Part shown: piece after piece, positions 9,604 to 18,259 of the stretch | Numbering within the stretch: position 1 is the stretch's first letter | Layout: each line of letters opens with the position of its first letter | Source of the DNA: Dongia rigui | Lineage (GTDB): Bacteria; Pseudomonadota; Alphaproteobacteria; Dongiales; Dongiaceae | Assembly: GCF_034044635.1 (NCBI RefSeq) | Contig: NZ_JAXCLX010000005.1 | Location: forward strand, 1-64,000 | Direction: 5' to 3' | DNA length: 64,000 nucleotides | Notes under the pieces: model-generated | The model's input: the letters and a program-made list of their open reading frames with translations, nothing else | Databases searched by the model: none | Told to the model about the DNA's origin: nothing | Translations under genes and position numbers: made by a program

Positions 9604-10971
9604 ATGGCCTCCGCTGCTGAACAACTTGCCGCCAATATCAATTTCGGCGCCTTCGCCAAAGCCGAAGAGCTCAAGGCGCGCATCTGGTTCACGCTTGGTG
9701 CCTTGATCGTCGCGCGTGTCGGCGCCTATATCCCGCTGCCGGGTATCGATTCGGCGGCTTTTGCCGCGATCTTCCAGCAGCATTCGGGCGGCGTGCTCGG
9801 CATGGTCGACATGTTCGCCGGCGGTGCCATCAGCCGCATGACGGTGTTTGCCCTGGGCATCATGCCGTACATCTCGGCCTCGATCATCATGCAGCTCCTT
9901 ACCTCCGTCTCGCCCCAGCTTGAGGCGTGGAAGAAGGAAGGCGAGTCGGGCCGCAAGAAGATCAACCAATACACCCGCTACGGCACGGTCATCCTCGCCG
10001 TGGTCCAGGCGCTCGGCATGGCCAATGGCCTGCAGAACATGGCCGGCCCCTCGGGCGGTGCCGTCATCAATCCCGGCATGATGTTCGTGCTGGTCACGAT
10101 CGTCACGCTGACCGGCGGCACCATGTTCCTGATGTGGCTGGGCGAGCAGATCACGGCCCGCGGCATCGGCAACGGTATCTCGCTGATCATTTTCGCCGGC
10201 ATCGTCTCGCGCCTGCCGACGTCCTTGGGTCAGCTCCTCGAGCAGCTCTGGGCCGGCTCGATCTCGGGCTTCCTTGTGCTCACCTTCGCCGTGCTGGCCG
10301 TCGTCGTCATCACCGGCATCGTCTTCTTCGAGCGCGCGCAGCGTCGCCTGATCGTCCAGTATCCAAAGCGCCAGGTCGGCAACCGCATGTTCGGTGGCGA
10401 ATCCTCGCATCTGCCGATGAAACTGAACGCCTCGGGCGTCATTCCGCCGATCTTCGCTTCGTCGATCCTGTTGCTGCCGCTGACCATCGCCGGCTTCACC
10501 GGCAACCAGGAAGTCGCCAGCTCTGGTGGCATCTTCGGCGACACCATGCAGTGGATCCTGGTCCATTTCGGCCACGGCAAGCCGCTCTATATCCTCTCTT
10601 ACATCCTGCTCATCGTGTTCTTCGCCTTCTTCTACACGGCGATCGTCTTCAATCCGGAAGACACGGCCGAGAACCTGAAGAAGCATGGCGGTTTCCTGCC
10701 CGGCATCCGTCCCGGCAAGAACACGGCCGATTACTTCGACTACGTGCTGACGCGCCTCACGGTCATCGGTGCCGCCTATCTCGCGGTCATCTGCGTCCTG
10801 CCGGAAATCCTCATCGCCAATTACGCCATGCCGTTCTATTTCGGCGGCACCAGCCTGCTCATTGTCGTGTCCGTCACCATGGACACCGTCGCTCAGATCC
10901 ATTCGCATCTGCTGGCGCACCAATATGAAGGCCTGTTGAAGAAGTCCAAGCTGAAGGGGCGGCGGGGATGA
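9604..10971 (+). CDS. secY: Preprotein translocase subunit SecY
   Basis: SecY is the channel of the Sec translocon in the inner membrane and works with SecE, SecG and SecA. The 455 residues match family length, with about ten predicted membrane helices; the first follows residue 25 and the plug region holds the AGGAISRM stretch. The conserved cytosolic loop ERAQRRLIVQYPKRQ (about 246-260) contacts ribosomes and SecA. The TGA overlaps the adk ATG by four bases. Confidence 0.97.
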   Translation: MASAAEQLAANINFGAFAKAEELKARIWFTLGALIVARVGAYIPLPGIDSAAFAAIFQQHSGGVLGMVDMFAGGAISRMTVFALGIMPYISASIIMQLLTSVSPQLEAWKKEGESGRKKINQYTRYGTVILAVVQALGMANGLQNMAGPSGGAVINPGMMFVLVTIVTLTGGTMFLMWLGEQITARGIGNGISLIIFAGIVSRLPTSLGQLLEQLWAGSISGFLVLTFAVLAVVVITGIVFFERAQRRLIVQYPKRQVGNRMFGGESSHLPMKLNASGVIPPIFASSILLLPLTIAGFTGNQEVASSGGIFGDTMQWILVHFGHGKPLYILSYILLIVFFAFFYTAIVFNPEDTAENLKKHGGFLPGIRPGKNTADYFDYVLTRLTVIGAAYLAVICVLPEILIANYAMPFYFGGTSLLIVVSVTMDTVAQIHSHLLAHQYEGLLKKSKLKGRRG

Positions 10972-11624
10972 AACTGATATTGCTGGGCCCGCCGGGGGCG
11001 GGTAAGGGGACCCAAGCAAAGCGTCTATTCGATCGTCATCACCTGGTTCAGCTGTCCACCGGTGACATGCTGCGCGCCGAGGTGGCGGCGGGCACGCCGC
11101 TGGGGGTCGAGGCCAAGAAGCTGATGGAAGCCGGCCAGCTGGTGCCGGACGCGATCGTCATCGGCATGATCGAGACGCGCATCGACCAGCCGGAAGCCAA
11201 GGACGGTTTTGTCCTCGACGGTTTTCCGCGCACCGAAGCCCAAGCTGTCGCCCTCGACGAGATGCTGGGCCGGCACAAGGCCCGGATCGACGGCGTCATT
11301 GAACTCGCGGTGGATGAGAACGCGCTGGTTGAGCGCATCTCCGGCCGCTATGCCTGCGCCAAATGCGGCGCTGGTTATCACGATAAATTCCAAAAGCCGA
11401 AGGTTGCCGGCGTTTGCGATTCCTGCGGCGGTACCGACTTCACGCGCCGCAAGGATGACAACGCCGAAACGGTCAAAGCCAGGCTGGTCGCCTATCGCCA
11501 GCAGACGGCCCCGATTCTCCCCTATTACAAGGGTAAGGGCTTGCTGCATCAGGTGGACGGCATGGCGGAACTTGATGAAGTCACCAAGCAGATCGAACAA
11601 GTATTAACGAAGATCAAGCATTAA
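10968..11624 (+). CDS. adk: Adenylate kinase, zinc-LID type
   Basis: The enzyme interconverts ATP+AMP and 2 ADP in the cytoplasm. The P-loop GPPGAGKGTQAKRL is at residues 7-20, and the AMP-binding segment DGFPRTEAQA follows near residue 84. The long LID contains two CxxC pairs (CAKC and CDSC, about 20 residues apart), so it probably binds zinc. At 218 residues it is a full long-form enzyme. Its ATG overlaps the secY stop (ATGA), a linkage typical of alphaproteobacteria. Confidence 0.97.
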   Translation: MKLILLGPPGAGKGTQAKRLFDRHHLVQLSTGDMLRAEVAAGTPLGVEAKKLMEAGQLVPDAIVIGMIETRIDQPEAKDGFVLDGFPRTEAQAVALDEMLGRHKARIDGVIELAVDENALVERISGRYACAKCGAGYHDKFQKPKVAGVCDSCGGTDFTRRKDDNAETVKARLVAYRQQTAPILPYYKGKGLLHQVDGMAELDEVTKQIEQVLTKIKH

Positions 11625-11674
11625 CCATTTGATTTCGTTAATAAATTAGAATCGCCGCAAACGCGGTCGGATGG

Positions 11675-11702
11675 TTGACGGGCAAGCATTTAGCCATATA
11701 AT
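11675..11702 (+). promoter_or_regulatory. Sigma-70 promoter of the alpha operon
   Basis: A -35 TTGACG (11675-11680) and a perfect -10 TATAAT (11697-11702) are separated by 16 bp. Transcription would start near 11709, leaving a leader of about 96 nt before rpsM. This is the best promoter match noticed in the ribosomal cluster and lies in the 180-bp gap after adk, so rpsM-rpsK-rpoA-rplQ can be transcribed separately from the S10/spc genes. Confidence 0.8.
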
Positions 11703-11804
11703 GCGCGCCTTCTCGACCCACCCGGCTGAACCCTGGGGTTCGGGCGTTTCGACTTGCGTCAATCCAGGGATTGGCGTTGATCGTATGAATTAAGGAGAGC
11801 CGAC

Positions 11805-12182
11805 GTGGCGCGTATTGCTGGCGTGAACATCCCGACGCAAAAGCGGGTGATCATCGCACTGACCTACATCACCGGTATTGGCCCGAAGAAGGCTGAGGAA
11901 ATCTGCGCGAAAGTCGGTATTCCGGCCGAACGCCGCGTCCATCAGCTGACTGACGCCGAAGTCGGTAAGATCCGTGAAACCATCGACCAGGACTACATGG
12001 TCGAGGGCGATCTGCGCCGTCAGGTTGCCATCAACATTAAGCGCCTGATGGATCTCGGCTGCTACAAGGGCCTGCGCCATCGCAAGGGCCTGCCGGTCCA
12101 CGGCCAGCGCACCCACACCAATGCCCGCACCCGCAAGGGCAAGGCGGTTGCGATCGCCGGCAAGAAGCAGGCGACGAAGTAA
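11805..12182 (+). CDS. rpsM: 30S ribosomal protein S13
   Basis: S13 forms bridges to the 50S subunit and contacts P-site tRNA. The 125 residues include [20 protein letters not shown] and [20 protein letters not shown], both diagnostic. The start is GTG, read after a strong TAAGGAGAG (11791-11799). It is the first gene after the internal promoter. Confidence 0.97.
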   Translation: MARIAGVNIPTQKRVIIALTYITGIGPKKAEEICAKVGIPAERRVHQLTDAEVGKIRETIDQDYMVEGDLRRQVAINIKRLMDLGCYKGLRHRKGLPVHGQRTHTNARTRKGKAVAIAGKKQATK

Positions 12183-12203
12183 TCTTAAGGATCGGACGAT
12201 AAA

Positions 12204-12608
12204 ATGGCGAAAGCTGCAGCAGCTGCACAGGCGGGTCGCGTTCGTAAGCGCGAGCGCAAGAACATCACGTCGGGCATCGCCCACGTGAATGCCTCGTTCA
12301 ACAACACCATGATCACCATCACCGACGACCAGGGCAACACGGTTGCTTGGGCTTCGTCCGGCGCGCAGGGCTTCAAGGGTTCGCGTAAGTCGACCCCGTA
12401 TGCCGCCCAGGTCGCTGCCGACGTCGCCGCGAAGAAGGCGATGGAGCATGGCGTGAAGACCCTCGAGGTCGAAGTGAAGGGTCCGGGTTCGGGCCGCGAG
12501 AGTGCGCTCCGCGCCCTGCAGGCTGCCGGCTTCACCATCACGTCGATCCGTGACGTGACGCCGATCCCGCATAACGGCTGCCGCCCGCCGAAGCGCCGCC
12601 GCGTCTAA
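12204..12608 (+). CDS. rpsK: 30S ribosomal protein S11
   Basis: S11 lies on the 30S platform near the mRNA exit. The 134 residues carry a basic N-terminus ([16 protein letters not shown]) and the signature [20 protein letters not shown], ending with [18 protein letters not shown]. In many bacteria rpsD follows; here rpoA follows directly, as is common in this class. Confidence 0.97.
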   Translation: MAKAAAAAQAGRVRKRERKNITSGIAHVNASFNNTMITITDDQGNTVAWASSGAQGFKGSRKSTPYAAQVAADVAAKKAMEHGVKTLEVEVKGPGSGRESALRALQAAGFTITSIRDVTPIPHNGCRPPKRRRV

Positions 12609-12621
12609 GAGAATATCGGTT

Positions 12622-12679
12622 CCGGCACTCTCGGGTGCCGGCGCCATGCACGACGTGTGCGGGAAGCAACGCTTCCCGC
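12622..12679 (+). promoter_or_regulatory. Two hairpins in the rpsK-rpoA gap
   Basis: Within the 176-bp gap, CCGGCAC (12622-12628) pairs with GTGCCGG (12635-12641) around a 6-base loop. Eighteen bases later GCGGGAAGC (12659-12667) pairs with GCTTCCCGC (12671-12679) around a 3-base loop. Both stems are perfect and neither is followed by a T-run. They are candidates for an mRNA processing, stability or protein-binding site ahead of rpoA. Confidence 0.5.
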
Positions 12680-12784
12680 CATACGCGTTTCTAGGGCATC
12701 CCTCTGGAAACCACCGCCAAATCGGATCGCCGGATCGGGAACGACAGAATGGTTTCCGGCCGGATTTGAGAAAGGATACGACCC

Positions 12785-13798
12785 GTGATTCAGAAGAACT
12801 GGACTGAGCTGATCAAGGCGAACAAGAAGTTCGACGCCGGCTTCGACGGCAAGCGCGCCGGCACCCTCGTGATGGAACCGCTTGAGCGCGGCTTTGGCCT
12901 GACGCTCGGCAACGCGCTGCGCCGCGTGCTGCTCTCCTCGCTGCAGGGTGCGGCCGTGACCGCGATCCACGTCGATGGCGTTCTCCACGAGTTCAGCTCG
13001 ATCCCGGGTGTCCGCGAAGACGTGACCGACATGGTCCTCAATGTGAAGCAGATCGCGCTTCGCATGGGCGGCGATGGCCCCAAGCGCATGCGCCTCAAGG
13101 CGCAAGGCCCGGGCGAAGTGAAGGCCGGCCAGATCGAGGTCGGCCATGACATCGAAGTGTTGAACCCGGATCTCGTGCTTTGCACGCTCGACCAGGGTGC
13201 CAACCTTTCCATGGAATTCACCGTCGAATCCGGCAAGGGCTATGTGCCGGCCTCCAACAACCGTCCGGAAGATGCGCCGATCGGCCTCATTCCGGTCGAT
13301 GCCATCTTCTCGCCGGTGAAGAAGGTTTCCTACAAGATCGATAACAGCCGCGTCGGCCAGGTCACCGATTACGACCGCCTGTCGCTGTCGATCGAAACCA
13401 ACGGTGCCGTGACGCCGGAAGACTCGCTGGCGATCGCCGCCCGCATCCTCCAGGACCAGTTGCAGCTCTTCATCAACTTCGAAGAGCCGACCGCTGCCGT
13501 TGCCGAAGTCGCGACCTCCGAGCCGCCGTTCAACCGCAACCTGCTCCGCAAGGTCGACGAGCTCGAGCTCTCGGTCCGTTCCGCCAACTGCCTGAAGAAC
13601 GACAACATCGTCTATATCGGCGATCTCGTTCAGAAGACCGAAGCGGAAATGCTGCGCACGCCGAACTTCGGCCGCAAGTCGCTCAACGAGATCAAGGAAG
13701 TTCTCGCCCAGATGGGTCTCCATCTCGGCATGGAAATCCCGAACTGGCCGCCAGAGAACATCGAAGACCTGGCCCGCCGTCTCGACGAGCCGTATTGA
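12785..13798 (+). CDS. rpoA: DNA-directed RNA polymerase subunit alpha
   Basis: The alpha dimer nucleates RNA polymerase assembly and its C-terminal domain binds UP elements and activators. The 337 residues comprise the N-terminal domain (about 1-235, with [20 protein letters not shown]) and the C-terminal domain (about 250-337, with [20 protein letters not shown] and [17 protein letters not shown]). It starts with GTG after GAAAGGA. There is no overlap with its neighbours. Confidence 0.98.
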   Translation: MIQKNWTELIKANKKFDAGFDGKRAGTLVMEPLERGFGLTLGNALRRVLLSSLQGAAVTAIHVDGVLHEFSSIPGVREDVTDMVLNVKQIALRMGGDGPKRMRLKAQGPGEVKAGQIEVGHDIEVLNPDLVLCTLDQGANLSMEFTVESGKGYVPASNNRPEDAPIGLIPVDAIFSPVKKVSYKIDNSRVGQVTDYDRLSLSIETNGAVTPEDSLAIAARILQDQLQLFINFEEPTAAVAEVATSEPPFNRNLLRKVDELELSVRSANCLKNDNIVYIGDLVQKTEAEMLRTPNFGRKSLNEIKEVLAQMGLHLGMEIPNWPPENIEDLARRLDEPY

Positions 13799-13811
13799 GT
13801 TTTTAAATCAG

Positions 13812-13859
13812 CATGGACCGGCTGACAGGCCGGTCCATGTATCTGGGTCATGGTGACCC
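13812..13859 (+). promoter_or_regulatory. Two hairpins in the rpoA-rplQ gap
   Basis: CATGGACCGGC (13812-13822) pairs perfectly with GCCGGTCCATG (13829-13839) around a 6-base loop, and GGGTCA (13845-13850) pairs with TGACCC (13854-13859). There is no downstream T-tract, so termination before rplQ is not expected. They sit 13 bp after the rpoA stop in a 182-bp gap and may protect or punctuate the rpoA message. Confidence 0.5.
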
Positions 13860-13980
13860 GCCCCTGCCGTGCCTGAAGAGCAAGCTTTGCGCCGGATTTG
13901 GGATTGCCATCGGATCTACGACGGCCGCCGAGACACTCGCCGGCACAACGTCGCAGGCCAGACACGAAGGAGCTAAGATT

Positions 13981-14400
13981 ATGCGTCATGGTATGAGCGG
14001 CCGTAAACTCAACCGCACCAGCAGCCACCGCAAGGCGCTGTTCATGAATCTCTCGCAAGCGCTGATCAAGCACGAGCAGATCACCACCACGCTGCCCAAG
14101 GCCAAGGATCTGCGTCCGATCGTGGAAGGCCTGATCACCAAGGGCAAGAAGGGTGGCCTCGCCAACCGCCGCCTGCTCATCGCCCAGCTGCAGAACGAAG
14201 CGCTGGTCGAGAAGCTGATGACGGTTCTGGCGACGCGCTACAAGACGCGCGCCGGCGGCTACACCCGCATCCTGAAGGCGGGTTTCCGTCATGGCGACAT
14301 GGCACCGATGGCCGTGATCGAGTTCGTCGATCGCGACGTCAGCGCCAAGGGCCAGGATTCCGGCCCGAAGCAGGACAAGGCCGCGGCGGACGCCGCCTGA
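13981..14400 (+). CDS. rplQ: 50S ribosomal protein L17
   Basis: L17 lies near the tunnel exit. Read from ATG 13981 it has 139 residues, starting [20 protein letters not shown], the family N-terminus. The Ala/Lys-rich end ([13 protein letters not shown]) varies in this family. A GAAGGAG site stands 8 bp before the ATG. Upstream codons in the same frame fall in the hairpin-bearing gap and are not L17-like. It is the last gene of the cluster. Confidence 0.97.
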   Translation: MRHGMSGRKLNRTSSHRKALFMNLSQALIKHEQITTTLPKAKDLRPIVEGLITKGKKGGLANRRLLIAQLQNEALVEKLMTVLATRYKTRAGGYTRILKAGFRHGDMAPMAVIEFVDRDVSAKGQDSGPKQDKAAADAA

Positions 14401-14433
14401 CCCGGCGGGCTTGTCAAAGCCGAACAGTTACGG

Positions 14434-14462
14434 AAAGGGCGGCCTTGCGGGCCGCCCTTTTT
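14434..14462 (+). terminator. Intrinsic terminator of the ribosomal cluster
   Basis: AAAGGGCGGCC (14434-14444) pairs with GGCCGCCCTTT (14450-14460) around a 5-base loop, and the T-run 14458-14462 follows. It lies 34 bp after the rplQ stop and is the clearest factor-independent terminator in the window. Confidence 0.92.
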
Positions 14463-14525
14463 GCTATCATCTAATAACCGCACCAACATGACCGTTCATT
14501 CCGGACACGAGACGTCAGGCATTTC

Positions 14526-15917
14526 ATGAAAACGATCTGGGCCGCCTTCTCCGCGTTTCTGCTCTTGAGCGCCCCCGCCGTGGCGCAGGAAACCGTGCCT
14601 GCGAGCCAGGCGCAGATCGACCTGACCTTTGCCCCCCTGGTGAAGGCGGCGGCACCCGCCGTGGTCAACATCTATACCCGCACCGTGATCAAGCAGCGTG
14701 CGACGTCGCCCTTCTTCGACGACCCGTTCTTCCGCCAGTTCTTCGGCGACCAGTTCAAATCGGGGCAACCGAAGGAGCGCGTGCAAGGTGCCCTCGGCTC
14801 CGGCGTCATCGTGCGCACCGACGGCCTTATCGTCACCAACAACCATGTCATCAATGGCGCGGACCAGATCCGCGTCGTGCTCAATGACAAGCGCGAATTC
14901 GAAGCCAAGGTGGTGGCGGCTGAAGAACGACTCGATCTCGCTCTGCTCAAGGTCGACACCAAGGGCCAGGCTTTGCCTGTCCTCTCATTGCGCGATTCCG
15001 ACGATCTCGAGGTGGGGGATCTGGTGCTCGCAATCGGCAATCCCTTTGGTGTCGGGCAGACCGTCACCTCGGGCATCGTCTCGGGCGTCGCCCGCACCAA
15101 TACCGGCATCGGCGATTTCGGCTATTTCATCCAGACCGATGCGGCGATCAACCCAGGCAATTCCGGTGGCGCGCTCATTTCCATGGACGGCAAGCTGGTC
15201 GGCATTCCGACAGCGATCTTCTCCAAGACCGGTGGCTCGGTCGGGATCGGCTTTGCCATTCCCAGCAACATGGTGGCGGCGGTCGTGAAGGCCGAAGGCA
15301 ATGGCGGCAAGCTGGTGCGGCCCTGGATCGGCGCCGCCGGCGAAACCGTCACCAACGACATCGCCCAGAGCCTTGGCCTGCCGACGCCCGGCGGCGTCGT
15401 GGTGCAGCAGCTTTATGCCAAGGGCCCGGCCGAACAAGCCGGCATCAAGCCCGGCGACATCATCACCGGCGTCAACGGCCGCGAGGTCGAGGATCCGGAA
15501 GGATTGCGCTTCCGGCTTGCGACCCTGCCAGTCGGCGAAAAGGCGACGCTCAACCTCATCCGCAAGGGCAGTGTCGTCGACCTCCCTGTCGATCTTATCG
15601 CTCCGCCGGAGAAGCCGACCAACGAGACCCTGCTGGAGGGGCGCCAGCCCCTCTCCGGTGCCTTGATCATCGACCTGTCGCCGGCAACCGCCGATGAGCT
15701 CAACATCAGTGCCTGGGACGGCGTCGCCATCGCCAAGATGAAGCGCGGCAGCATCTCCGATCGCGTCGGCTTCGAAGCAGGCGATATCATTGTGAAGATC
15801 AACGACAAGGACATCAAATCAGCGGCCGAACTCGCGGATCTGATGTCGTCGCTGCCGGCGCCCTGGACCATCACCGTCAATCGTGGCGGCAAGGTCAAAA
15901 CCTTCGATCTCGATTGA
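14526..15917 (+). CDS. Do-family periplasmic serine endoprotease (DegP/DegQ-like)
   Basis: This HtrA-type protease/chaperone degrades misfolded envelope proteins. A signal peptide (residues 1-21, cut after APAVAQ or just before) precedes a trypsin-like domain with the triad H107 (TNNHVIN), D137 (RLDLALLKVD) and S213 (NPGNSGGAL). Two PDZ domains follow, around 260-345 and 370-460. The 463-residue length is normal. It starts about 60 bp after the rplQ terminator and ends against rarA, an order seen in other alphaproteobacteria. DegP and DegQ cannot be distinguished from the sequence alone. Confidence 0.93.
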   Translation: MKTIWAAFSAFLLLSAPAVAQETVPASQAQIDLTFAPLVKAAAPAVVNIYTRTVIKQRATSPFFDDPFFRQFFGDQFKSGQPKERVQGALGSGVIVRTDGLIVTNNHVINGADQIRVVLNDKREFEAKVVAAEERLDLALLKVDTKGQALPVLSLRDSDDLEVGDLVLAIGNPFGVGQTVTSGIVSGVARTNTGIGDFGYFIQTDAAINPGNSGGALISMDGKLVGIPTAIFSKTGGSVGIGFAIPSNMVAAVVKAEGNGGKLVRPWIGAAGETVTNDIAQSLGLPTPGGVVVQQLYAKGPAEQAGIKPGDIITGVNGREVEDPEGLRFRLATLPVGEKATLNLIRKGSVVDLPVDLIAPPEKPTNETLLEGRQPLSGALIIDLSPATADELNISAWDGVAIAKMKRGSISDRVGFEAGDIIVKINDKDIKSAAELADLMSSLPAPWTITVNRGGKVKTFDLD

Positions 15918-15934
15918 CGCGGGGGGCTGGGATC

Positions 15935-17263
15935 GTGAGCGGTCTTTTCGAATCCCAGGCACCCCGTCCGCTCGCCGATCGCCTGCGCCCGCAGAAACTT
16001 GCCGACATCGTCGGCCAGGACCACCTCATTGGTCCCAACGGGCCGATCTCCCGCATGCTGGCGGCGGGTCAGGTCTCGTCGATGATCCTCTGGGGTCCGC
16101 CCGGCTGCGGCAAGACGACGCTGGCCAAGCTCCTCGCCGACGGCATCGACCTCCATTTCGAACTGCTCTCGGCGGTCTTTTCCGGTGTCGCCGATCTCAG
16201 GAAAGTGTTCGAAGCGGCCCGCGAACGCCGCCGCATGGGCAAGGGCACGCTCCTGTTCATCGACGAGATCCACCGCTTCAACCGGGCACAGCAGGACGGC
16301 TTCCTGCCCTATGTCGAGGACGGCACCATCGTGCTGGTGGGCGCCACCACCGAGAATCCGTCCTTCGAGCTCAACGCCGCGCTGCTCTCCCGCTCCCAGG
16401 TCTTCGTTCTTAACCGCCTCGATGCCGCGGCCGAAGAGTTGCTGCTGACCCGCGCCGAAGACCTGATGGGATACCGCCTGCCGCTGAATGCAGAGGCCAG
16501 GGCAGCGCTGCTCGACATGGCCGATGGCGACGGCCGCTATCTCCTCAACCTCGCCGAGGAGCTGTTCCGCCTGCCGCCGGACGTTGAATTGGATCCAGCC
16601 GGTCTCGGCAAAGCCGTGCAGCGGCGGGCGCCGCTTTACGACAAGGCGCAGGAAGGTCATTACAACCTCATCTCCGCCCTTCATAAATCGTTGCGCGGAT
16701 CGGACACCGACGCTGCCCTTTATTGGTTTGCGCGCATGCTGGATGGCGGCGAAGACCCGCTCTATATCGCAAGGCGCCTGGTGCGTTTCGCGGTCGAGGA
16801 TATCGGCCTTGCCGACCCGCAGGCACTGCACCAGGCGATTGCCGGCTGGGACACCTATAAGCGCCTCGGCTCGCCCGAGGGGGAGTTGGCCCTGGCCCAG
16901 GTGGTCATCTATCTGGGTACGGCGCCCAAATCGAATGCCGCCTACAAGGCATATAAGGATGCACGACGGGCAGCCAAGGCCAATGGCTCGCTGATGCCGC
17001 CCAAGCACATCCTCAATGCGCCCACCAAGCTGATGCAGCAACTGGGCTACAGTGCCGGCTATGAGTACGACCATGATGCCGAGGACGGCTTTTCGGGCCA
17101 GAACTATTTTCCAGACAGCATGCGGCGCGAGCGCTTCTATCGTCCGGTCGAGCGTGGCTTCGAACGCGATTTGCTCAAGCGCCAGGAATATTGGGAGAAG
17201 CTGCGCGCCAAACGCCAGCAGCCCCGGGCAACGGCGGCCAAGGATGATGACAACGAGGCGTGA
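15935..17263 (+). CDS. rarA: Replication-associated recombination protein A (RarA/MgsA AAA ATPase)
   Basis: RarA acts at stalled replication forks and resembles clamp loaders. The 442 residues show Walker A GPPGCGKTT (54-62), Walker B LLFIDEIHRFN (about 106-116), a sensor region GATTENPSFELN, and the C-terminal tetramerisation part containing AYKAYKDAR and MPPKHILNAPTKLM. I start it at GTG 15935, after a G-rich tract; a TTG at 15914 overlapping the degP stop would add seven unconserved residues. Confidence 0.95.
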   Translation: MSGLFESQAPRPLADRLRPQKLADIVGQDHLIGPNGPISRMLAAGQVSSMILWGPPGCGKTTLAKLLADGIDLHFELLSAVFSGVADLRKVFEAARERRRMGKGTLLFIDEIHRFNRAQQDGFLPYVEDGTIVLVGATTENPSFELNAALLSRSQVFVLNRLDAAAEELLLTRAEDLMGYRLPLNAEARAALLDMADGDGRYLLNLAEELFRLPPDVELDPAGLGKAVQRRAPLYDKAQEGHYNLISALHKSLRGSDTDAALYWFARMLDGGEDPLYIARRLVRFAVEDIGLADPQALHQAIAGWDTYKRLGSPEGELALAQVVIYLGTAPKSNAAYKAYKDARRAAKANGSLMPPKHILNAPTKLMQQLGYSAGYEYDHDAEDGFSGQNYFPDSMRRERFYRPVERGFERDLLKRQEYWEKLRAKRQQPRATAAKDDDNEA

Positions 17264-17292
17264 TCCACCAATTCACACCTAGACTGTCTGGT

Positions 17293-17559
17293 TCAGTCGG
17301 CTGCGGCGGCGTTAACGAACGCAAGGCGCCCGGCGCGCAATTCGCGCCAAAAGGCAAGTGAGAAGAGGTATCGAAGGTTTGCAGGGAAGGCGGCTTCGAT
17401 ATGCAAGATGAAGGGCTTGTACGCGGATATCCGCTTGGTTACGGTCCGCGAAGAAAGCTCCAATAGCGGGCAATCCCAATGGGGGATGCGACCCTTCGGC
17501 ATGAAGCCACAAGGCAAGCCGGGATCGCATTCGGGGTGGTGGCGGCCATACCGCTGCAT
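17293..17559 (-). CDS. Possible small protein of unknown function (88 aa)
   Basis: In the 314-bp space between rarA and the next gene, the minus strand has an 88-codon frame (MQRYGRHHPECDPGLPC...) with a mixed composition including Tyr, Phe, Ile and Trp. G and C are more frequent at third than at first or second codon positions, which is coding-like. It lacks a convincing ribosome binding site and I recognise no family. It may be a relic or chance; nothing else was seen in this gap. Confidence 0.28.
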   Translation of the reverse strand: MQRYGRHHPECDPGLPCGFMPKGRIPHWDCPLLELSSRTVTKRISAYKPFILHIEAAFPANLRYLFSLAFWRELRAGRLAFVNAAAAD

Positions 17560-17577
17560 TAAGGGCGAGTTGTCAGA

Positions 17578-18234
17578 ATGCAAGATTATCTGTCGCCGGA
17601 ACGCGATCGTGTAGCTCTCATCACCATCGACGCTCAGCGCGATTTTGTTCTGCCCAATGGCCCGGCCACGGTCAGTGGATCCTTGTCCGCCGTGCCGCAG
17701 ATGCAGCGCCTGACGCAAACCTTCCGCCAGCTCGGCGCGCCGATCGTGCATATGGTGCGGCTTTATCGTTGTAATGGTTCCAATGTGGATCTCTGCCATC
17801 GGGCGCAGATCGAATCCGGCCAGCGCATCGTCATGCCCGGCACATCGGGCTGCGAACTGATCGACGAGTTGAAACCCGATACGACGCAGCGCATCGAGCC
17901 GGAATTGCTGCTCGACGGCAAGCTGCAGGAGATCGGGCCCAAGGAATGGATCGGCTACAAGCCGCGCCTCTCGGCATTCTTCCAGACGCCGGTCGAGGAA
18001 CATTTGAAGGCGCTCGGTATCAGCACCATCGTCATCTGCGGCACCGATTTCTCGACCTCACCGCGCTCCAGCGTCTATGCCGCCGCCAATCGCGACTTCC
18101 GCATGGTGCTGGCGACCGATGCGATTTCCGGCGCCACCGATGCCGGCCTCAATGAACTGGCGCAGATCGGCGTCTATCTGATGGCGACCGACAAGCTGCT
18201 CGATTGGCTGTCGCGCAGTCGGCAAGCTGCCTGA
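17578..18234 (+). CDS. Isochorismatase-like cysteine hydrolase family protein, catalytic Cys replaced by Ser
   Basis: The 218 residues have the isochorismatase fold landmarks: a first strand with ITIDAQRDF (Asp18 in the catalytic Asp position), Lys128 in GYKPRLSAF, and strand IVICGTDF leading to the nucleophile turn. By spacing from Gly155 (GxxxxxC) and by comparison with the NCPR variant of the motif, the nucleophile position is Ser161 (FSTSPRSSVYAA) rather than Cys. It may be an inactive or altered hydrolase. It stands alone between rarA and rluC, where other alphaproteobacteria often have crcB. Substrate unknown. Confidence 0.75.
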   Translation: MQDYLSPERDRVALITIDAQRDFVLPNGPATVSGSLSAVPQMQRLTQTFRQLGAPIVHMVRLYRCNGSNVDLCHRAQIESGQRIVMPGTSGCELIDELKPDTTQRIEPELLLDGKLQEIGPKEWIGYKPRLSAFFQTPVEEHLKALGISTIVICGTDFSTSPRSSVYAAANRDFRMVLATDAISGATDAGLNELAQIGVYLMATDKLLDWLSRSRQAA

Positions 18235-18259
18235 TGACTCATATCCCTGGCCATTCGTC

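Noticed and set aside
8202-9692. Open frame of 496 codons antisense to rpsE, rpmD and rplO
   Set aside because: Same reasoning; it spans several conserved genes on the plus strand and has no homology.
9454-11019. Open frame of 521 codons antisense to secY
   Set aside because: The product is Asp/His/Glu-rich without any domain, and secY on the other strand is certain. An antisense shadow.
14463-14525. Promoter for the DegP-like gene with TATCAT near 14465
   Set aside because: The apparent -35 would lie inside the terminator stem and the spacing of 14 bp is poor.
15914-15934. TTG start for rarA overlapping the degP stop
   Set aside because: The seven extra residues are unconserved; GTG 15935 lies right after a G-rich tract.
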